Source: Agromyces protaetiae (lineage in GTDB: Bacteria; Actinomycetota; Actinomycetes; Actinomycetales; Microbacteriaceae). Taken from it: a stretch of DNA of 64,000 bases. This document shows, piece after piece, positions 40,493-49,838 of the stretch. The stretch lies in assembly GCF_004135405.1 (NCBI RefSeq), contig NZ_CP035491.1, positions 1,302,001-1,366,000 on the forward strand, in the 5' to 3' direction. A program made the position numbers and the translations under genes. Position 1 is the stretch's first letter; every line of letters begins with the position of its first letter. The notes beneath the pieces are model-generated. The model did not search any database. It saw only the letters and a program-made list of their open reading frames with translations, and was not told where the DNA came from.

Positions 40493-41158
40493 TCACTGCA
40501 CCAGTCCGTGGTCGTACGCGTGGGCGATGACCTGGAGCCGTGACGCGAGCCCGAGCTTCGCGAGAATGCTCGAGACGTGCGACTTGACCGTCGACTCGCC
40601 GAGGAAGACCGCCTCGGCGATCTCCGCGTTCGAGAGCCCGCGCGCCGCGAGCAGGTACACCTCGCGCTCGCGACGGCTGAGCGGCTCGATCGCAGACCGG
40701 TCGGGCCGCCCGGTGTGCGGTGCGAGGTCGTGCACGAGTCGGACGGAGGTCGCGGGTGCGAAGACGGAGGTCCCGGCGTGCACCGTGCGGATCGCGGCGA
40801 GCAGCAGTTCCGGCTCGGCGTCCTTCATGATGAAGCCCGCGGCTCCCGCGTCGATCGCCTGGACGACGGCCGAGTCGGAGCGATGCGTCGTGAGGACGAT
40901 GACGCGCGGGGCGGCGGATGTCGCCCCGCGCGCGCTCGCCAGGATGAGGCGCGTCGCGGTGATCCCGTCGGTGCCCGGCATGCGGATGTCCATGAGGATG
41001 ACGTCGGGCGGGTCTGCCGCGGCGAGTTCGACCGCGCGGAGTCCGTCGGTCGCCGACCACGCCACGGCGAGGTCGGGCTGCGACTCGACGATCATGCGGA
41101 TGCCCGCGCAGAAGAGGGCGTGGTCGTCGACGATCGCGACGGCGATCGGCTCGTTCAT
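40493..41158 (-). CDS. NarL-family response regulator
   Basis: 221 residues: receiver domain (VAIVDDHALFCAGIRMIVES, phospho-acceptor Asp in ILMDIRMPGTDG, the switch Thr in VIVLTTHRSD and Lys in GFIMKDAEPE) and a LuxR-type helix-turn-helix (LSRREREVYLLAARGLSNAE, STVKSHVSSILAKLG). It overlaps the kinase gene by ATGA. The MFS transporter just downstream is a likely, unproven, target or operon partner. Confidence 0.93.
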   Translation of the reverse strand: MNEPIAVAIVDDHALFCAGIRMIVESQPDLAVAWSATDGLRAVELAAADPPDVILMDIRMPGTDGITATRLILASARGATSAAPRVIVLTTHRSDSAVVQAIDAGAAGFIMKDAEPELLLAAIRTVHAGTSVFAPATSVRLVHDLAPHTGRPDRSAIEPLSRREREVYLLAARGLSNAEIAEAVFLGESTVKSHVSSILAKLGLASRLQVIAHAYDHGLVQ

Positions 41159-42450
41159 GCGGATGCCTCGACCGCCGCAGGCTCGGAGACCGGGACGAAC
41201 GCCTGCACCACGAACCGGTCGGCTTCGTCGGGGTCGGCCCCGGCTGTGAGCCAGCCGCCTGCGAGTCGGGCTCGCTCCTCCATTCCACGGATGCCGAGGC
41301 CGCGAGTGATCGGCGGTGCGGGCAAGGGCACGCCACCGGATTCGCGGGCGCCAGACGGCGTGGTGGTCTCGACGAGGAGCGCGACGCCCGGCCCCCGCCA
41401 ATCGAGCGAGCAGCGTGTGGAGGCGTCGCTGCCGGCGTGCTTGAGTGCGTTCGTGAGCGACTCCTGCACGATGCGATAGAGCATCGTGTCTTGCGTCGGT
41501 GAGAGCGGGCGCGGCTCGCCGAGTACCGACAGGTCGACTCGGTGTCCGGCACGTCGGATGCGCTCCGCGAGCGCGCCGACGCCTTCGAGACGACTCGTCG
41601 ACGTCTCGAGCCGGTCACCGCCCGATTCGAGGAGCAGCCGCAGTTCGCCGAGCGACGATCGTGCCGTTTCGGCGATCGTCGTGAGTGTGCTCGACGTGCG
41701 CTCGGGCAGGTCGTCGTCGGACAATCGAGCGCCGTCGGCCTGCGCCGCGACGATCGCGAGCGAGTGCGCCATGATGTCGTGCACGTCTCGAGCGAGGCGT
41801 TCGCGCTCGCTCGCGACGGTGAGTTCGGCTTCGGCCACCGACAGTTCGCGTTCGAGCGACGCGAGTTCGCCGCGTGCTCGGGCGGATTCGCGGAGTGCCG
41901 CGAGGCCGGCCCCGGCAGCCCAGGCCGCGGCCGCGAGGAGGGCGGCGGCACCGATGACCGTCAGCATGCTCCGGAGGTCTTCGTTCGGGTCGGCATACGA
42001 GCCGAGCGCGGGGTGCCCGCCCCAGCCGAAGAACGGCACGATGAGCGTCATCGCTGCGCCCGCAGCCGCGACCGCGGCGACCGGCAGCGCGACCAGACGG
42101 ACGCGACGCGTGCCGGACGCGCTGATCGCGCCGACTGCGAGCAGCACGGGGAGGTAGGCGGCCCAGCTCGTGGACTGGAAGCGGAACACCTCGACGCCCA
42201 GTTGGGCTGCGACGGTCACGGCGATCAGGGTGAGCGATGCGGTCGGCACGAGCCGCGAAAGCCCGATCGCGACGCCGAACGCGACGAACGGCACGGCCGC
42301 GACGAGCGCGAGCGCCGTGCCCTGAAGTGCCATGCCCATATGCGGCGCGTTTCCGAGCCGACCCGCCTCGGCGATGAGCCAGAGCACCGTGTAGGCGACG
42401 CCGGTGAGTGGAAGGAGCAGGTGCCCGAGGAGTCGCAGCGGGATCGTCAT
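41155..42450 (-). CDS. Sensor histidine kinase, DesK/NarX type
   Basis: 431 residues. Five or six membrane helices fill the first 190 residues with almost no external loop, so it probably senses the membrane or small molecules within it. A coiled coil (ARARGELASLERELSVAEAE) leads to the HisKA_3 box ERERLARDVHDIMAHSLAIV, with the phosphorylated His in VHDI, and a HATPase_c domain (YRIVQESLTNALKHA, GLGIRGMEERARLAGG). Translation is coupled to its regulator. Signal unknown. Confidence 0.92.
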   Translation of the reverse strand: MTIPLRLLGHLLLPLTGVAYTVLWLIAEAGRLGNAPHMGMALQGTALALVAAVPFVAFGVAIGLSRLVPTASLTLIAVTVAAQLGVEVFRFQSTSWAAYLPVLLAVGAISASGTRRVRLVALPVAAVAAAGAAMTLIVPFFGWGGHPALGSYADPNEDLRSMLTVIGAAALLAAAAWAAGAGLAALRESARARGELASLERELSVAEAELTVASERERLARDVHDIMAHSLAIVAAQADGARLSDDDLPERTSSTLTTIAETARSSLGELRLLLESGGDRLETSTSRLEGVGALAERIRRAGHRVDLSVLGEPRPLSPTQDTMLYRIVQESLTNALKHAGSDASTRCSLDWRGPGVALLVETTTPSGARESGGVPLPAPPITRGLGIRGMEERARLAGGWLTAGADPDEADRFVVQAFVPVSEPAAVEASA

Positions 42451-42558
42451 GGGCTCACGTTAGGCCGTCGGGTGCCGGGTGGGCCCGCGACGCAGGCGCT
42501 TTCCGTCCGGAGGACGACTGGATTCGGCCGACCGGCGGATCGGACGTCTCGGGGGAGA

Positions 42559-42601
42559 CGCAGCGAGCGGATGCCCCGGGGCGGGACATCCGCTCGCTGC
42601 G
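42559..42601 (-). terminator. Terminator of the ABC exporter operon, motif-bearing
   Basis: Fifteen-base stem CGCAGCGAGCGGATG with a 13-base GC-rich loop, twelve bases past the stop of the second ABC gene. The arms include the GGATG/CATCC core of the window-wide repeat. Confidence 0.75.
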
Positions 42602-42613
42602 GCTCGTGAGTCG

Positions 42614-44776
42614 TCAGTCGATCGCGCGCTCGGCCTCTGCCTCGAACGACTCCTCGATCCGTTCGACGGCCGCCGCCGCGTCTTCGGACGCGGTCGTGAG
42701 GGGCGCGCCCTGCGCGAGCGCGAGCTCGGCGTCGAGGTCGGTCGCGGCCTGCTCGAACTGCGAGTTGTAGAGCCGGTAGTACGCGCCCTTCGCAGCGATG
42801 AGCTCGTCGTGACCGCCCTGCTCGACGATGTCGCCGTGCTCCATCACGAGGATGAGGTCGGCGTCGCGGATCGTCGAGAGCCGGTGGGCGATGACGAACG
42901 AGGTGCGCCCCTCGCGGAGCGCCGCCATGGCGTGCTGCAGGAGCAGCTCGGTGCGGGTGTCGACCGAACTCGTCGCCTCGTCGAGGATGAGCACCGACGG
43001 CTGCGACACGAACGCGCGCGCGATCGTGATGAGCTGCCGCTCGCCCGCCGAGACGTTCGCCGCGTCTTCGTCGAGGACCGTGTCGTACCCGTCGGGCAGC
43101 GAGTGCACGAACCGGTCGACGTAGGTCGCCTTGGCGGCCGCCACGATCTCGTCGTCGGTGGCGGACTCACGGCCGTACCGGATGTTCTCGCGGATCGTGC
43201 CGGCGAACAGCCACGGGTCTTGCAGTACCATGCCCGTGCGGGCGCGGACGTCGTGTCGCGTGAGCTCGGCGATGTCTTGTCCGCTCACGAGGATGCGCCC
43301 GCCGTTGAGCTCGTAGAACCGCATGATGAGGTTCACGAGCGTCGTCTTGCCGGCACCGGTCGGCCCGACGATCGCGACGGTCTGCCCGGGTTCGACCCGG
43401 AACGAGAGATCGCGGATGAGCGGACGCTCGGGCGTGTAGGCGAACGAGACCCGGTCGAACACGATCGTGCCGTCGCCGTCGACCGCCGCAGGCGCGTCGG
43501 CGGCGTCGGGCTCCTGCTCGTCTTGGTCGAGGAGTTCGAACACGCGCTCGGCCGACGCCGTGCCCGACTGGACGACCGCGGCCATGCCGCCGAGCTCGGA
43601 CAGCGGCTGCGTGAACTGTTGCGAGTACTGGATGAACGCCTGCACGTCGCCGAGGCGGAGCTGGCCGCCCGCGATCATGAGCCCGCCGAGGACGGCGATG
43701 CCGACGTAGGTCAGGTTTCCGATGAACATCATGCCGGGCATGATGATGTTCGAGAGGAACTGGGCCTTGAACGACGCCTGGTAGAGCTCTTCGTTCTCGG
43801 CCTTGAACGCCTCGAGGCTCGCCTGCTCGCGGCCGAAGACCTTGACGAGCGCGTGGCCCGAGAAGGACTCTTCGACGCGCGCGTTGAGGCGGCCGACCTT
43901 GCGCCACTGGATGCCGAACGCCTGCTGCGACTTGGGCCCGATGACGCCGAAGATCACGCCCATGAGCGGGAGCGCGACGAGTGCGACGAGCGAGAGCTGC
44001 CACGAGATCGAGAACATCATGATGAGGACGCCCGCGACCGTGAGGACGGCCGTGAGGGCGCCCGACAGGGATTGCTGCATCATCTGCGTGATGTTGTCGA
44101 TGTCGTTCGTGACGCGGGAGATGAGTTCCCCGCGCTGGACCTTGTCGAAGTAGCTGAGGGGCAGGCGGTTGATCTTCGCCTCGACCTGCTCGCGCAGGCG
44201 CCACATCGTGCGGACCATGATGACGTTGATGACGTAGCCCTGGATCCACGACAGCAGCGACGCCGCGAAGTACAGCGCGAGCACGAGGATGATGACCTGG
44301 CTGAGGCGCACGAAGTCGATGCCCTCGCCGGCGACGACGCCCGCTTTCTCGACGATGTTCGCGAGCTCGCCCTGGCCCGCGGCGCGGAGCCCTTCGACGG
44401 CCTGCTCGGTCGTCGTGCCCTCGGGGATCTGCTTGCTGATGACGCCCGCGAAGATGAGATTGGTCGCCTCGCCGAGCACTCGCGGCCCGAGCACCGTGAG
44501 GACGACGCCGAGGGCACCGAGCACGGAGACGAACGCGAACGCCCACTTGTGGGGGGCGAGCAGCCCGAGGAGCCGCTTGAAGCTCGGCCAGAAGTTCTGC
44601 GCCTTGCCGGGCGCGAGGCCGCCGCCGCTCCAGTCGTCGGCGGCGATGCGGGCCTTGTCGGCGAGCTCTTGCTCGAGGCGCTCTTCTTCGGTCAGGGGGG
44701 CCTGCTCGACCGGGGCCCTCTTCGCCCCGCGTTTCTTGTCGCCGCCGGCGAGGTCGGTGCGGTTCTGGTCGGTCAT
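42614..44776 (-). CDS. Heterodimeric ABC exporter subunit, consensus Walker B
   Basis: 720 residues: charged N-terminus, six-helix exporter domain (about 80-430, SWIQGYVINVIMVRTMWRLR, QRGELISRVTNDIDNITQMM) and nucleotide-binding domain with Walker A GPTGAGKTTL, Q-loop LQDPWLFAGT, and Walker B LILDEATSSVD with the catalytic glutamate. The ABC signature is degenerate (VSAGERQLITIARA in place of LSGGQ). An acidic tail of 70 residues follows. Coupled by ATGA to the partner subunit. Together they resemble multidrug or lipid exporters of the BmrCD/LmrCD type; substrate unknown. Confidence 0.93.
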   Translation of the reverse strand: MTDQNRTDLAGGDKKRGAKRAPVEQAPLTEEERLEQELADKARIAADDWSGGGLAPGKAQNFWPSFKRLLGLLAPHKWAFAFVSVLGALGVVLTVLGPRVLGEATNLIFAGVISKQIPEGTTTEQAVEGLRAAGQGELANIVEKAGVVAGEGIDFVRLSQVIILVLALYFAASLLSWIQGYVINVIMVRTMWRLREQVEAKINRLPLSYFDKVQRGELISRVTNDIDNITQMMQQSLSGALTAVLTVAGVLIMMFSISWQLSLVALVALPLMGVIFGVIGPKSQQAFGIQWRKVGRLNARVEESFSGHALVKVFGREQASLEAFKAENEELYQASFKAQFLSNIIMPGMMFIGNLTYVGIAVLGGLMIAGGQLRLGDVQAFIQYSQQFTQPLSELGGMAAVVQSGTASAERVFELLDQDEQEPDAADAPAAVDGDGTIVFDRVSFAYTPERPLIRDLSFRVEPGQTVAIVGPTGAGKTTLVNLIMRFYELNGGRILVSGQDIAELTRHDVRARTGMVLQDPWLFAGTIRENIRYGRESATDDEIVAAAKATYVDRFVHSLPDGYDTVLDEDAANVSAGERQLITIARAFVSQPSVLILDEATSSVDTRTELLLQHAMAALREGRTSFVIAHRLSTIRDADLILVMEHGDIVEQGGHDELIAAKGAYYRLYNSQFEQAATDLDAELALAQGAPLTTASEDAAAAVERIEESFEAEAERAID

Positions 44777-46506
44777 CGTGCGGCCTCCGCTCCGAGCTGG
44801 GATTCGACGATCTCGCGGTAGGTCTGGCTCGCCTCGAGCAGTTCTTCGTGGGTGCCGAGCCCGACCATGCCGCCGTCGTCGAGCACGACGATGCGGTCGG
44901 CGTCGGTGATCGTCGAGACGCGCTGGGCGACGACGATCTTGGTCACCTCTGGGAGCTCTCTCCAGAGGGCGTGCCTGAGGTTGGCGTCGGTCGTGAGGTC
45001 GAGCGCCGAGAACGAGTCGTCGAAGACGAGGACGCCGGGGTTGTGCACGATCGCACGCGCGATCGCGAGGCGCTGGCGCTGGCCGCCCGAGACGTTGGTG
45101 CCGCCCTGGGCGATGCGGGCGGAGAGCCCGCCCTCCATCTCGGCGACGAACTCGCGCCCCTGGGCGATCTCGAGCGCGTGCCAGAGCTCTTCGTCGGTCG
45201 CGTCTTCGCGCCCGAACCGGAGGTTGGACGCGACCGTGCCGGCGAACAGGAACGGGCGCTGCGGGACGAGGCCGATCGACTTCCACAGCACGTCGAGGTC
45301 GGCGTGCCGCACGTCGACGCCGCCGACGAGGACCTCGCCCGAGGTGACATCGAAGAGGCGGGGGATGAACGAGACGAGCGTCGTCTTGCCGGCGCCCGTC
45401 GATCCGACGATCGCGACGGTCTCGCCCGGCTCGGCGCGGAACGTGATGCCGGAGAGCACGGGCTGCTCGGCGCCCGGGTAGGTGAACGACGCGTTGCGGA
45501 ACTCCACCGCGCCGGGCGCCGGGAACGAGGCGACCGGGTTCTCGGGGCGGGCGAGCGTCGTCTCGACGTCGAGCACCTCGCCGATGCGGTCGGCGGAGAC
45601 CGCGGCCCTCGGGATCATCATCATCATGAAGCTCGCCATGAGCACGCCGCCGAGGATGAGCCCGATGTACTGCATGAAGGCGAGCAGCGTGCCGATCTGG
45701 ACGGTGCCCTTGTCGACCTCGACCGCGCCGAACCAGATGACGGCGATCGTCGTGACGTTGAGGATGAGCATGAAGAGCGGGAACAGCAGCACGAAGAGCG
45801 ACCCGACCTTGCGGCCGACGACCATGATGTCGGTGTTCGCCGCGCGGAAGCGCTCTTCTTCGATGGGTTCGCGCACGAACGCGCGGACGACCCGGATGCC
45901 CGTGAGCTGCTCGCGCATGATGCGGTTCACGCCGTCGAGCTTCTGCTGGTAGCTGCGGAACAGCGGCACCATCCGGCTGATGATGAGCCCGGCGATGACG
46001 AGGAGGACGGGGACGGAGACGCCGATGATCCAGCTGAGGCCGACGTCTTGCTGCAGCGCCATGATGATGCCGCCGATCGCGAGGAGCGGCGCCGTGATGA
46101 GGAACGTCGCCGCCATCATCGCGAGCATCTGGACCTGCTGCACGTCGTTCGTGTTGCGGGTGATGAGGGAGCCGGGGCCGAACCGTGACACCTCGCGCTC
46201 GGAGAAGCCCGACACGCGCTGGTAGATGTCGTTGCGGAGGTCTCGGCCGAGCTGCATCGCGGCCCGCGCTGCGAAGTACGTGGCGATGATCGACGCGATG
46301 ATCTGGCCGAGCGAGATGGCGAGCATGAACCCGCCGTTCGACCAGATGTAGCCGACGTCGCCCTGCGAGACGCCCTTGTCGATGATGTCGGCGTTGAGGC
46401 GTGGCAGGTAGAGGCTCGCGAGCGCCGACAGGAACTGGAAGACCAGGACCCCGATGAGCAACGGCCAATACGGTTTCAGATAGCGGAAGAGGAGTTTTCC
46501 GAGCAC
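44773..46506 (-). CDS. Heterodimeric ABC exporter subunit, degenerate Walker B
   Basis: 577 residues from a GTG with GGAG six bases upstream (LGKLLFRYLKPYWPLLIGVL). Six-helix exporter domain, then Walker A GSTGAGKTTL, Q-loop VPQRPFLFAGT, and a consensus signature VSGGQRQRLAIARA. The Walker B segment is LVFDDSFSALD: aspartate replaces the catalytic glutamate. This defect pairs in space with the poor signature of the other subunit, giving one weak and one active ATP site, the known hallmark of heterodimeric exporters. A longer open frame to 46563 has no ribosome binding site. Confidence 0.93.
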   Translation of the reverse strand: MLGKLLFRYLKPYWPLLIGVLVFQFLSALASLYLPRLNADIIDKGVSQGDVGYIWSNGGFMLAISLGQIIASIIATYFAARAAMQLGRDLRNDIYQRVSGFSEREVSRFGPGSLITRNTNDVQQVQMLAMMAATFLITAPLLAIGGIIMALQQDVGLSWIIGVSVPVLLVIAGLIISRMVPLFRSYQQKLDGVNRIMREQLTGIRVVRAFVREPIEEERFRAANTDIMVVGRKVGSLFVLLFPLFMLILNVTTIAVIWFGAVEVDKGTVQIGTLLAFMQYIGLILGGVLMASFMMMMIPRAAVSADRIGEVLDVETTLARPENPVASFPAPGAVEFRNASFTYPGAEQPVLSGITFRAEPGETVAIVGSTGAGKTTLVSFIPRLFDVTSGEVLVGGVDVRHADLDVLWKSIGLVPQRPFLFAGTVASNLRFGREDATDEELWHALEIAQGREFVAEMEGGLSARIAQGGTNVSGGQRQRLAIARAIVHNPGVLVFDDSFSALDLTTDANLRHALWRELPEVTKIVVAQRVSTITDADRIVVLDDGGMVGLGTHEELLEASQTYREIVESQLGAEAAR

Positions 46507-46645
46507 GTGCTTCTCCGAACGGTTCGTGGCGCAGGTCGTGCGCGGTTTCCATTCTGGCGGCACCCGCCGACAGCGACCGACCGCGTGCTACGCGGAGGGC
46601 GAACAGCCCGGAAGCGGCAGGAATCGTCCGGAATCGCGCGGCGAC

Positions 46646-46663
46646 GAGACATCCGGATGCCTG
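46646..46663 (-). terminator. Near-palindromic motif pair at the transglycosylase stop
   Basis: GAGACATCCGGATGCCTG: two copies of the window-wide motif tail to tail (seven of nine pairs), directly abutting the stop codon of the transglycosylase gene. Arrangement is the same as that after ogt. Confidence 0.35.
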
Positions 46664-47587
46664 TCAGTACCACCCCGCCGACTGGATCTGCGCCCACGCT
46701 CCGCACGGATTGCCGTAGCGGCCCGCGATGTAGTCGATGCCCCACGAGATCTGCGTCGCGGGGTTCGTCTGCCAATCGGCGCCGTGCGAGGCCATCTTCG
46801 AGCCCGGGAGCGCCTGCGGGATGCCGTAGGCGCCGGTGCTCGGATTCCCGGCGAGGGGATTCCAGTGCGATTCGTAGTTCCACACCGCCACGAGGCATCC
46901 GAACTGGTCGTCGCCCCAGCCGTAGCGCGACGCGATCATGTCGCGAGCGATCGCCTGCGACTCGCTCGGGCTCGCAGGCGGCGCCGGGTTCCCGCCGCCG
47001 CCGCCGCCTCCGCCTCCGCTGTTCGAGCGCTCGGCCTGCTCGGCCGCGGCGCGCTCTGCTGCGGCCTGCTCGGCGGCGATCCGCGCGGCCTCCTCGGCTG
47101 CCTTCCGTTCGGCCTCGAGCCGGTCGAACTCGGCGACGGCCGCGGTGACGTCGGCCGACTGCGCGGCCGCGACGCGCACGAGCGCGTAGAGACGTTCGGG
47201 GGCGATGAGGTCGCGCGCGTCGAGCTGCGCGACGGTCGCGGCGAGCGCCGAGGCATCCGTCTTCCCGGCGGCCGCGTCGACGACCGCGCGCGCGGCTTCG
47301 AGCGCGTCTTCCGCCGCGCCCTCGGCGCGCGATTTCAGGATGTCGGGGCCGACCGAAAGCTGATCGTGCTCGAGGTCCGCGGCCGACGTGAGGGCGGCGG
47401 TCTCGGCGATGCGCTGCTGCTTCTCGGCGAAGCTCGATTGCGCGAGGAACCCGGTGCCGCCCGTCGCGGCGAGGCCGAAGACGGCTGCGGAGGCGATGAG
47501 GGCGCGCACGCTGCCGCGCCATCCTCGTCGTCCGATGAGCTGTTCGGGTTCGGTCAGTCGGGTCGAGTCGGAACGGGTGTGGCTCAT
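46664..47587 (-). CDS. Secreted lytic transglycosylase-like protein
   Basis: 307 residues. N-terminal membrane/signal segment (RALIASAAVFGLAATGGTGF), a long Ala/Glu-rich coiled coil (about 130-190), a poly-Gly linker, and a C-terminal lysozyme-like domain with catalytic glutamate in AVWNYESHWNPLAGNPSTG, then AYGIPQALPG and GIDYIAGRYGNPCGAWAQ. It would cleave peptidoglycan glycan strands at the wall. GGGGGGAT lies before the ATG. The leader holds an imperfect GC-rich hairpin and the palindrome TGACCCGGGTCA (47676-47687), a possible operator. Confidence 0.88.
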   Translation of the reverse strand: MSHTRSDSTRLTEPEQLIGRRGWRGSVRALIASAAVFGLAATGGTGFLAQSSFAEKQQRIAETAALTSAADLEHDQLSVGPDILKSRAEGAAEDALEAARAVVDAAAGKTDASALAATVAQLDARDLIAPERLYALVRVAAAQSADVTAAVAEFDRLEAERKAAEEAARIAAEQAAAERAAAEQAERSNSGGGGGGGGGNPAPPASPSESQAIARDMIASRYGWGDDQFGCLVAVWNYESHWNPLAGNPSTGAYGIPQALPGSKMASHGADWQTNPATQISWGIDYIAGRYGNPCGAWAQIQSAGWY

Positions 47588-47760
47588 GCGGATCCCCCCG
47601 GGCCGCGCGCCGCATACGCATCGGTCCGTTGTGTTCGGCGGTGGCGCCCCGAGGGTAGGAACCCGGGGGCGCTCCTGACCCGGGTCACAGTACGCGAGGC
47701 ATCCTCAGAGCCGCAACCCCCGTTCGAGGTTCGCGGAAGCACGTACTGCGCGGCGGAGGA

Positions 47761-49383
47761 TCACCCGCCCGTGTGCGACACGAGCGACAGGAGGAACACC
47801 CAGACGCACACGTACAGCAGCATCCACAGGCTGTACTTGATGACCCCGCGCAGGATCTCGCCCTCGCGGCCGATGAGCCCCACGGCGCCCGCCGCGATCG
47901 CGATCGACTGCGGAGACACGAGCTTCGCGACCGTGCCGCCCGCCGTGTTCGCGGCCACGAGGAGGGTCGGGTCGACGCCGATCTGGTTCGCCGTGACCGT
48001 CTGCAATCCCGCGAACAGCGTGTTGTTGTTGACGACCGAGCCCGTGATGAACACGCCGAACCATCCGATGATGGGCGCGAACAGCGGGAAGATGATGCCG
48101 ACCGCCGCGAGCGCGTTGCCGATCGACGCCGACCCGCCCGAGAAGTTCGCGATGTTCGCGACGACGAGGATGAGCGCGATGAGGATGATCGGCCGCCACA
48201 GGTCGTGCAGCGTCGCGACGAACTGCTCCCACAGGTCGTGCCGTTTGAGCTTCGGCGTCACGAAGAAGCTGATGAGCACGGCGATGAGGATGGCCGTTCC
48301 CGTCGCGTTGACGGGCGTGAACGCCCATGCGGCCGCCGACGGGGCATCCGCGCCGTACGGCACGACGACCCCGTTGACGCCGGGGATCGGCACGTTGAAG
48401 ACGAGCCCCGACAGCCGGCCGTCGGGAGCGACGAAGAGGTTCTTGAACCACGGGATCGACCACACGAAGATCACCGCGGTCAGGATGTAGAAGGGGCTCC
48501 ACGCGATGAGCACCTCGTTGAACTCGAGCGACTTCGGCTCGGGCACCGCGCCGCCGTCTTCGCGGAAGACGCGCTTCGGCTTCCAGACCCGCCCGAACAT
48601 GAAGACCGCGACCATCGTCGCGAGGCCCGGCAGGATGTCGGCGAGCTCCGGCCCGAGGGTGAGCAGGATCCCCGCCTGCACGATGCTGAACGTGAGCGCG
48701 ACCACGAGGGTCATGGGCCACGTCTCGCGGATGCCCCGCCACCCGTCGAGCATGAGCACGAGGAGGAACGGCGTCGCGAGCGACAAGAGCTGCAGCACGA
48801 GCACCATGAAGAAGCTCAGGTCGAGGACGTCGACCCCGCCGACCTGTGCGCCCACGATGACCGGGATGCCGATCGCGCCATAGGCGCCCGCCGCGACGTT
48901 CGCGACGAGCGAGAGCACCGAGGCCTTCACCGGCCCGAAGCCGAGCTGCACGAGGAGGGCCGCGCAGATAGCGATCGGCACGCCGAAGCCCGCCGCGCCC
49001 TCGAGGAACGCGCCGAAGGCGAACGAGATGAGGAGCACCTGGATGCGCTGGTCGGGCGAGATGCCGGAGATCGATTCGCGGATGGTGTCGAAGTGCCCGC
49101 TCTTCACGGTGAGCTTGTACAGCCAGACCGCCATCACGATGATGTACGCGATCGGCCAGATCGCCGTCAGGATCCCCGCGAGCCCGGCGCCGGCGATCGA
49201 GCCGAGCGGCATCCCGAACGGGAAGATCGCCACGCAGATCTCGAGCACGACGGCGATGACACCGGCGGTGAGGCCCTTCATCTTGAAGACCGTCAGACAG
49301 ATGAGGAAGACGAAGATGGGAATCGCGGCGATGACCGCCGATAGCCACAGCTGACCGAGCGGATCGATCGTCTGTTCCCACAT
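47761..49383 (-). CDS. lldP: L-lactate permease
   Basis: 540 residues, about 13 membrane helices, of the LctP family that imports lactate or glycolate with protons. Typical blocks: AAIPIFVFLICLTVFKMKGL, FGAFLEGAAGFGVPIAICAA, GAYGAIGIPVIVGAQVGG and, near the end, NNNTLFAGLQTVTANQIGVD and AANTAGGTVAKLVSPQSIAI. The ATG (MWEQTIDPLGQLW) follows GGGGGAGGG by five bases. No lactate dehydrogenase genes (lldEFG) are adjacent. Confidence 0.93.
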   Translation of the reverse strand: MWEQTIDPLGQLWLSAVIAAIPIFVFLICLTVFKMKGLTAGVIAVVLEICVAIFPFGMPLGSIAGAGLAGILTAIWPIAYIIVMAVWLYKLTVKSGHFDTIRESISGISPDQRIQVLLISFAFGAFLEGAAGFGVPIAICAALLVQLGFGPVKASVLSLVANVAAGAYGAIGIPVIVGAQVGGVDVLDLSFFMVLVLQLLSLATPFLLVLMLDGWRGIRETWPMTLVVALTFSIVQAGILLTLGPELADILPGLATMVAVFMFGRVWKPKRVFREDGGAVPEPKSLEFNEVLIAWSPFYILTAVIFVWSIPWFKNLFVAPDGRLSGLVFNVPIPGVNGVVVPYGADAPSAAAWAFTPVNATGTAILIAVLISFFVTPKLKRHDLWEQFVATLHDLWRPIILIALILVVANIANFSGGSASIGNALAAVGIIFPLFAPIIGWFGVFITGSVVNNNTLFAGLQTVTANQIGVDPTLLVAANTAGGTVAKLVSPQSIAIAAGAVGLIGREGEILRGVIKYSLWMLLYVCVWVFLLSLVSHTGG

Positions 49384-49547
49384 GGAACCCTCCCCCGAGG
49401 TCGCACCGTGCCCGATGCGGTCAGAGTATCGGCGGAATCGCGCCCGTGGGAAGAGGCGCGTCAGGGCGGGCACGGATGCCGCATCCGCGCGCGAGGCGTA
49501 CGCTGACCGCCGAACGGATGTGGTCGACGGATTCGTCAGGGGGACCG

Positions 49548-49820
49548 ATGCCGTACTTTGTCATCGAGCGCAATTACGCGGAGGAGCTGCTTCCGACGCC
49601 CGAGGCCGCCGCCGGCGTCAACCTCGTCAACGAGGACGTCGACGTGCGCTGGCTCTTCTCGTTCCTCTCCGTCGACGGCAGGCGCACGTACTGCCTGTAC
49701 GAAGCGCCGTCGATCGAGGCGATCCGGATCGCCGCGCACCGTGCGGGCCTGCCCGCCGACGTCATCACCGAGGTCGACCGGCGGATCCTGCCGACGGGAA
49801 CGCTCGAACCGATCGGGTGA
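49548..49820 (+). CDS. DUF4242 protein
   Basis: 90 residues. PYFVIERNYAEEL at the start, VRWLFSFLSVDGRRTYCLYE with the conserved cysteine, and APSIEAIRIAAHRAGLPADVITEV are the DUF4242 pattern; relatives have a ferredoxin-like fold and are often listed as nickel-binding, without firm function. AGGGGGA precedes the ATG. Converges on the large LuxR regulator with 18 bases between. Confidence 0.85.
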   Translation: MPYFVIERNYAEELLPTPEAAAGVNLVNEDVDVRWLFSFLSVDGRRTYCLYEAPSIEAIRIAAHRAGLPADVITEVDRRILPTGTLEPIG

Positions 49821-49838
49821 GCGGCAGCGCGGGCGCGC

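Noticed and set aside
47588-47760. c-di-AMP (ydaO) riboswitch before the transglycosylase
   Set aside because: The conserved segments of that riboswitch are not present in the 173-base leader.
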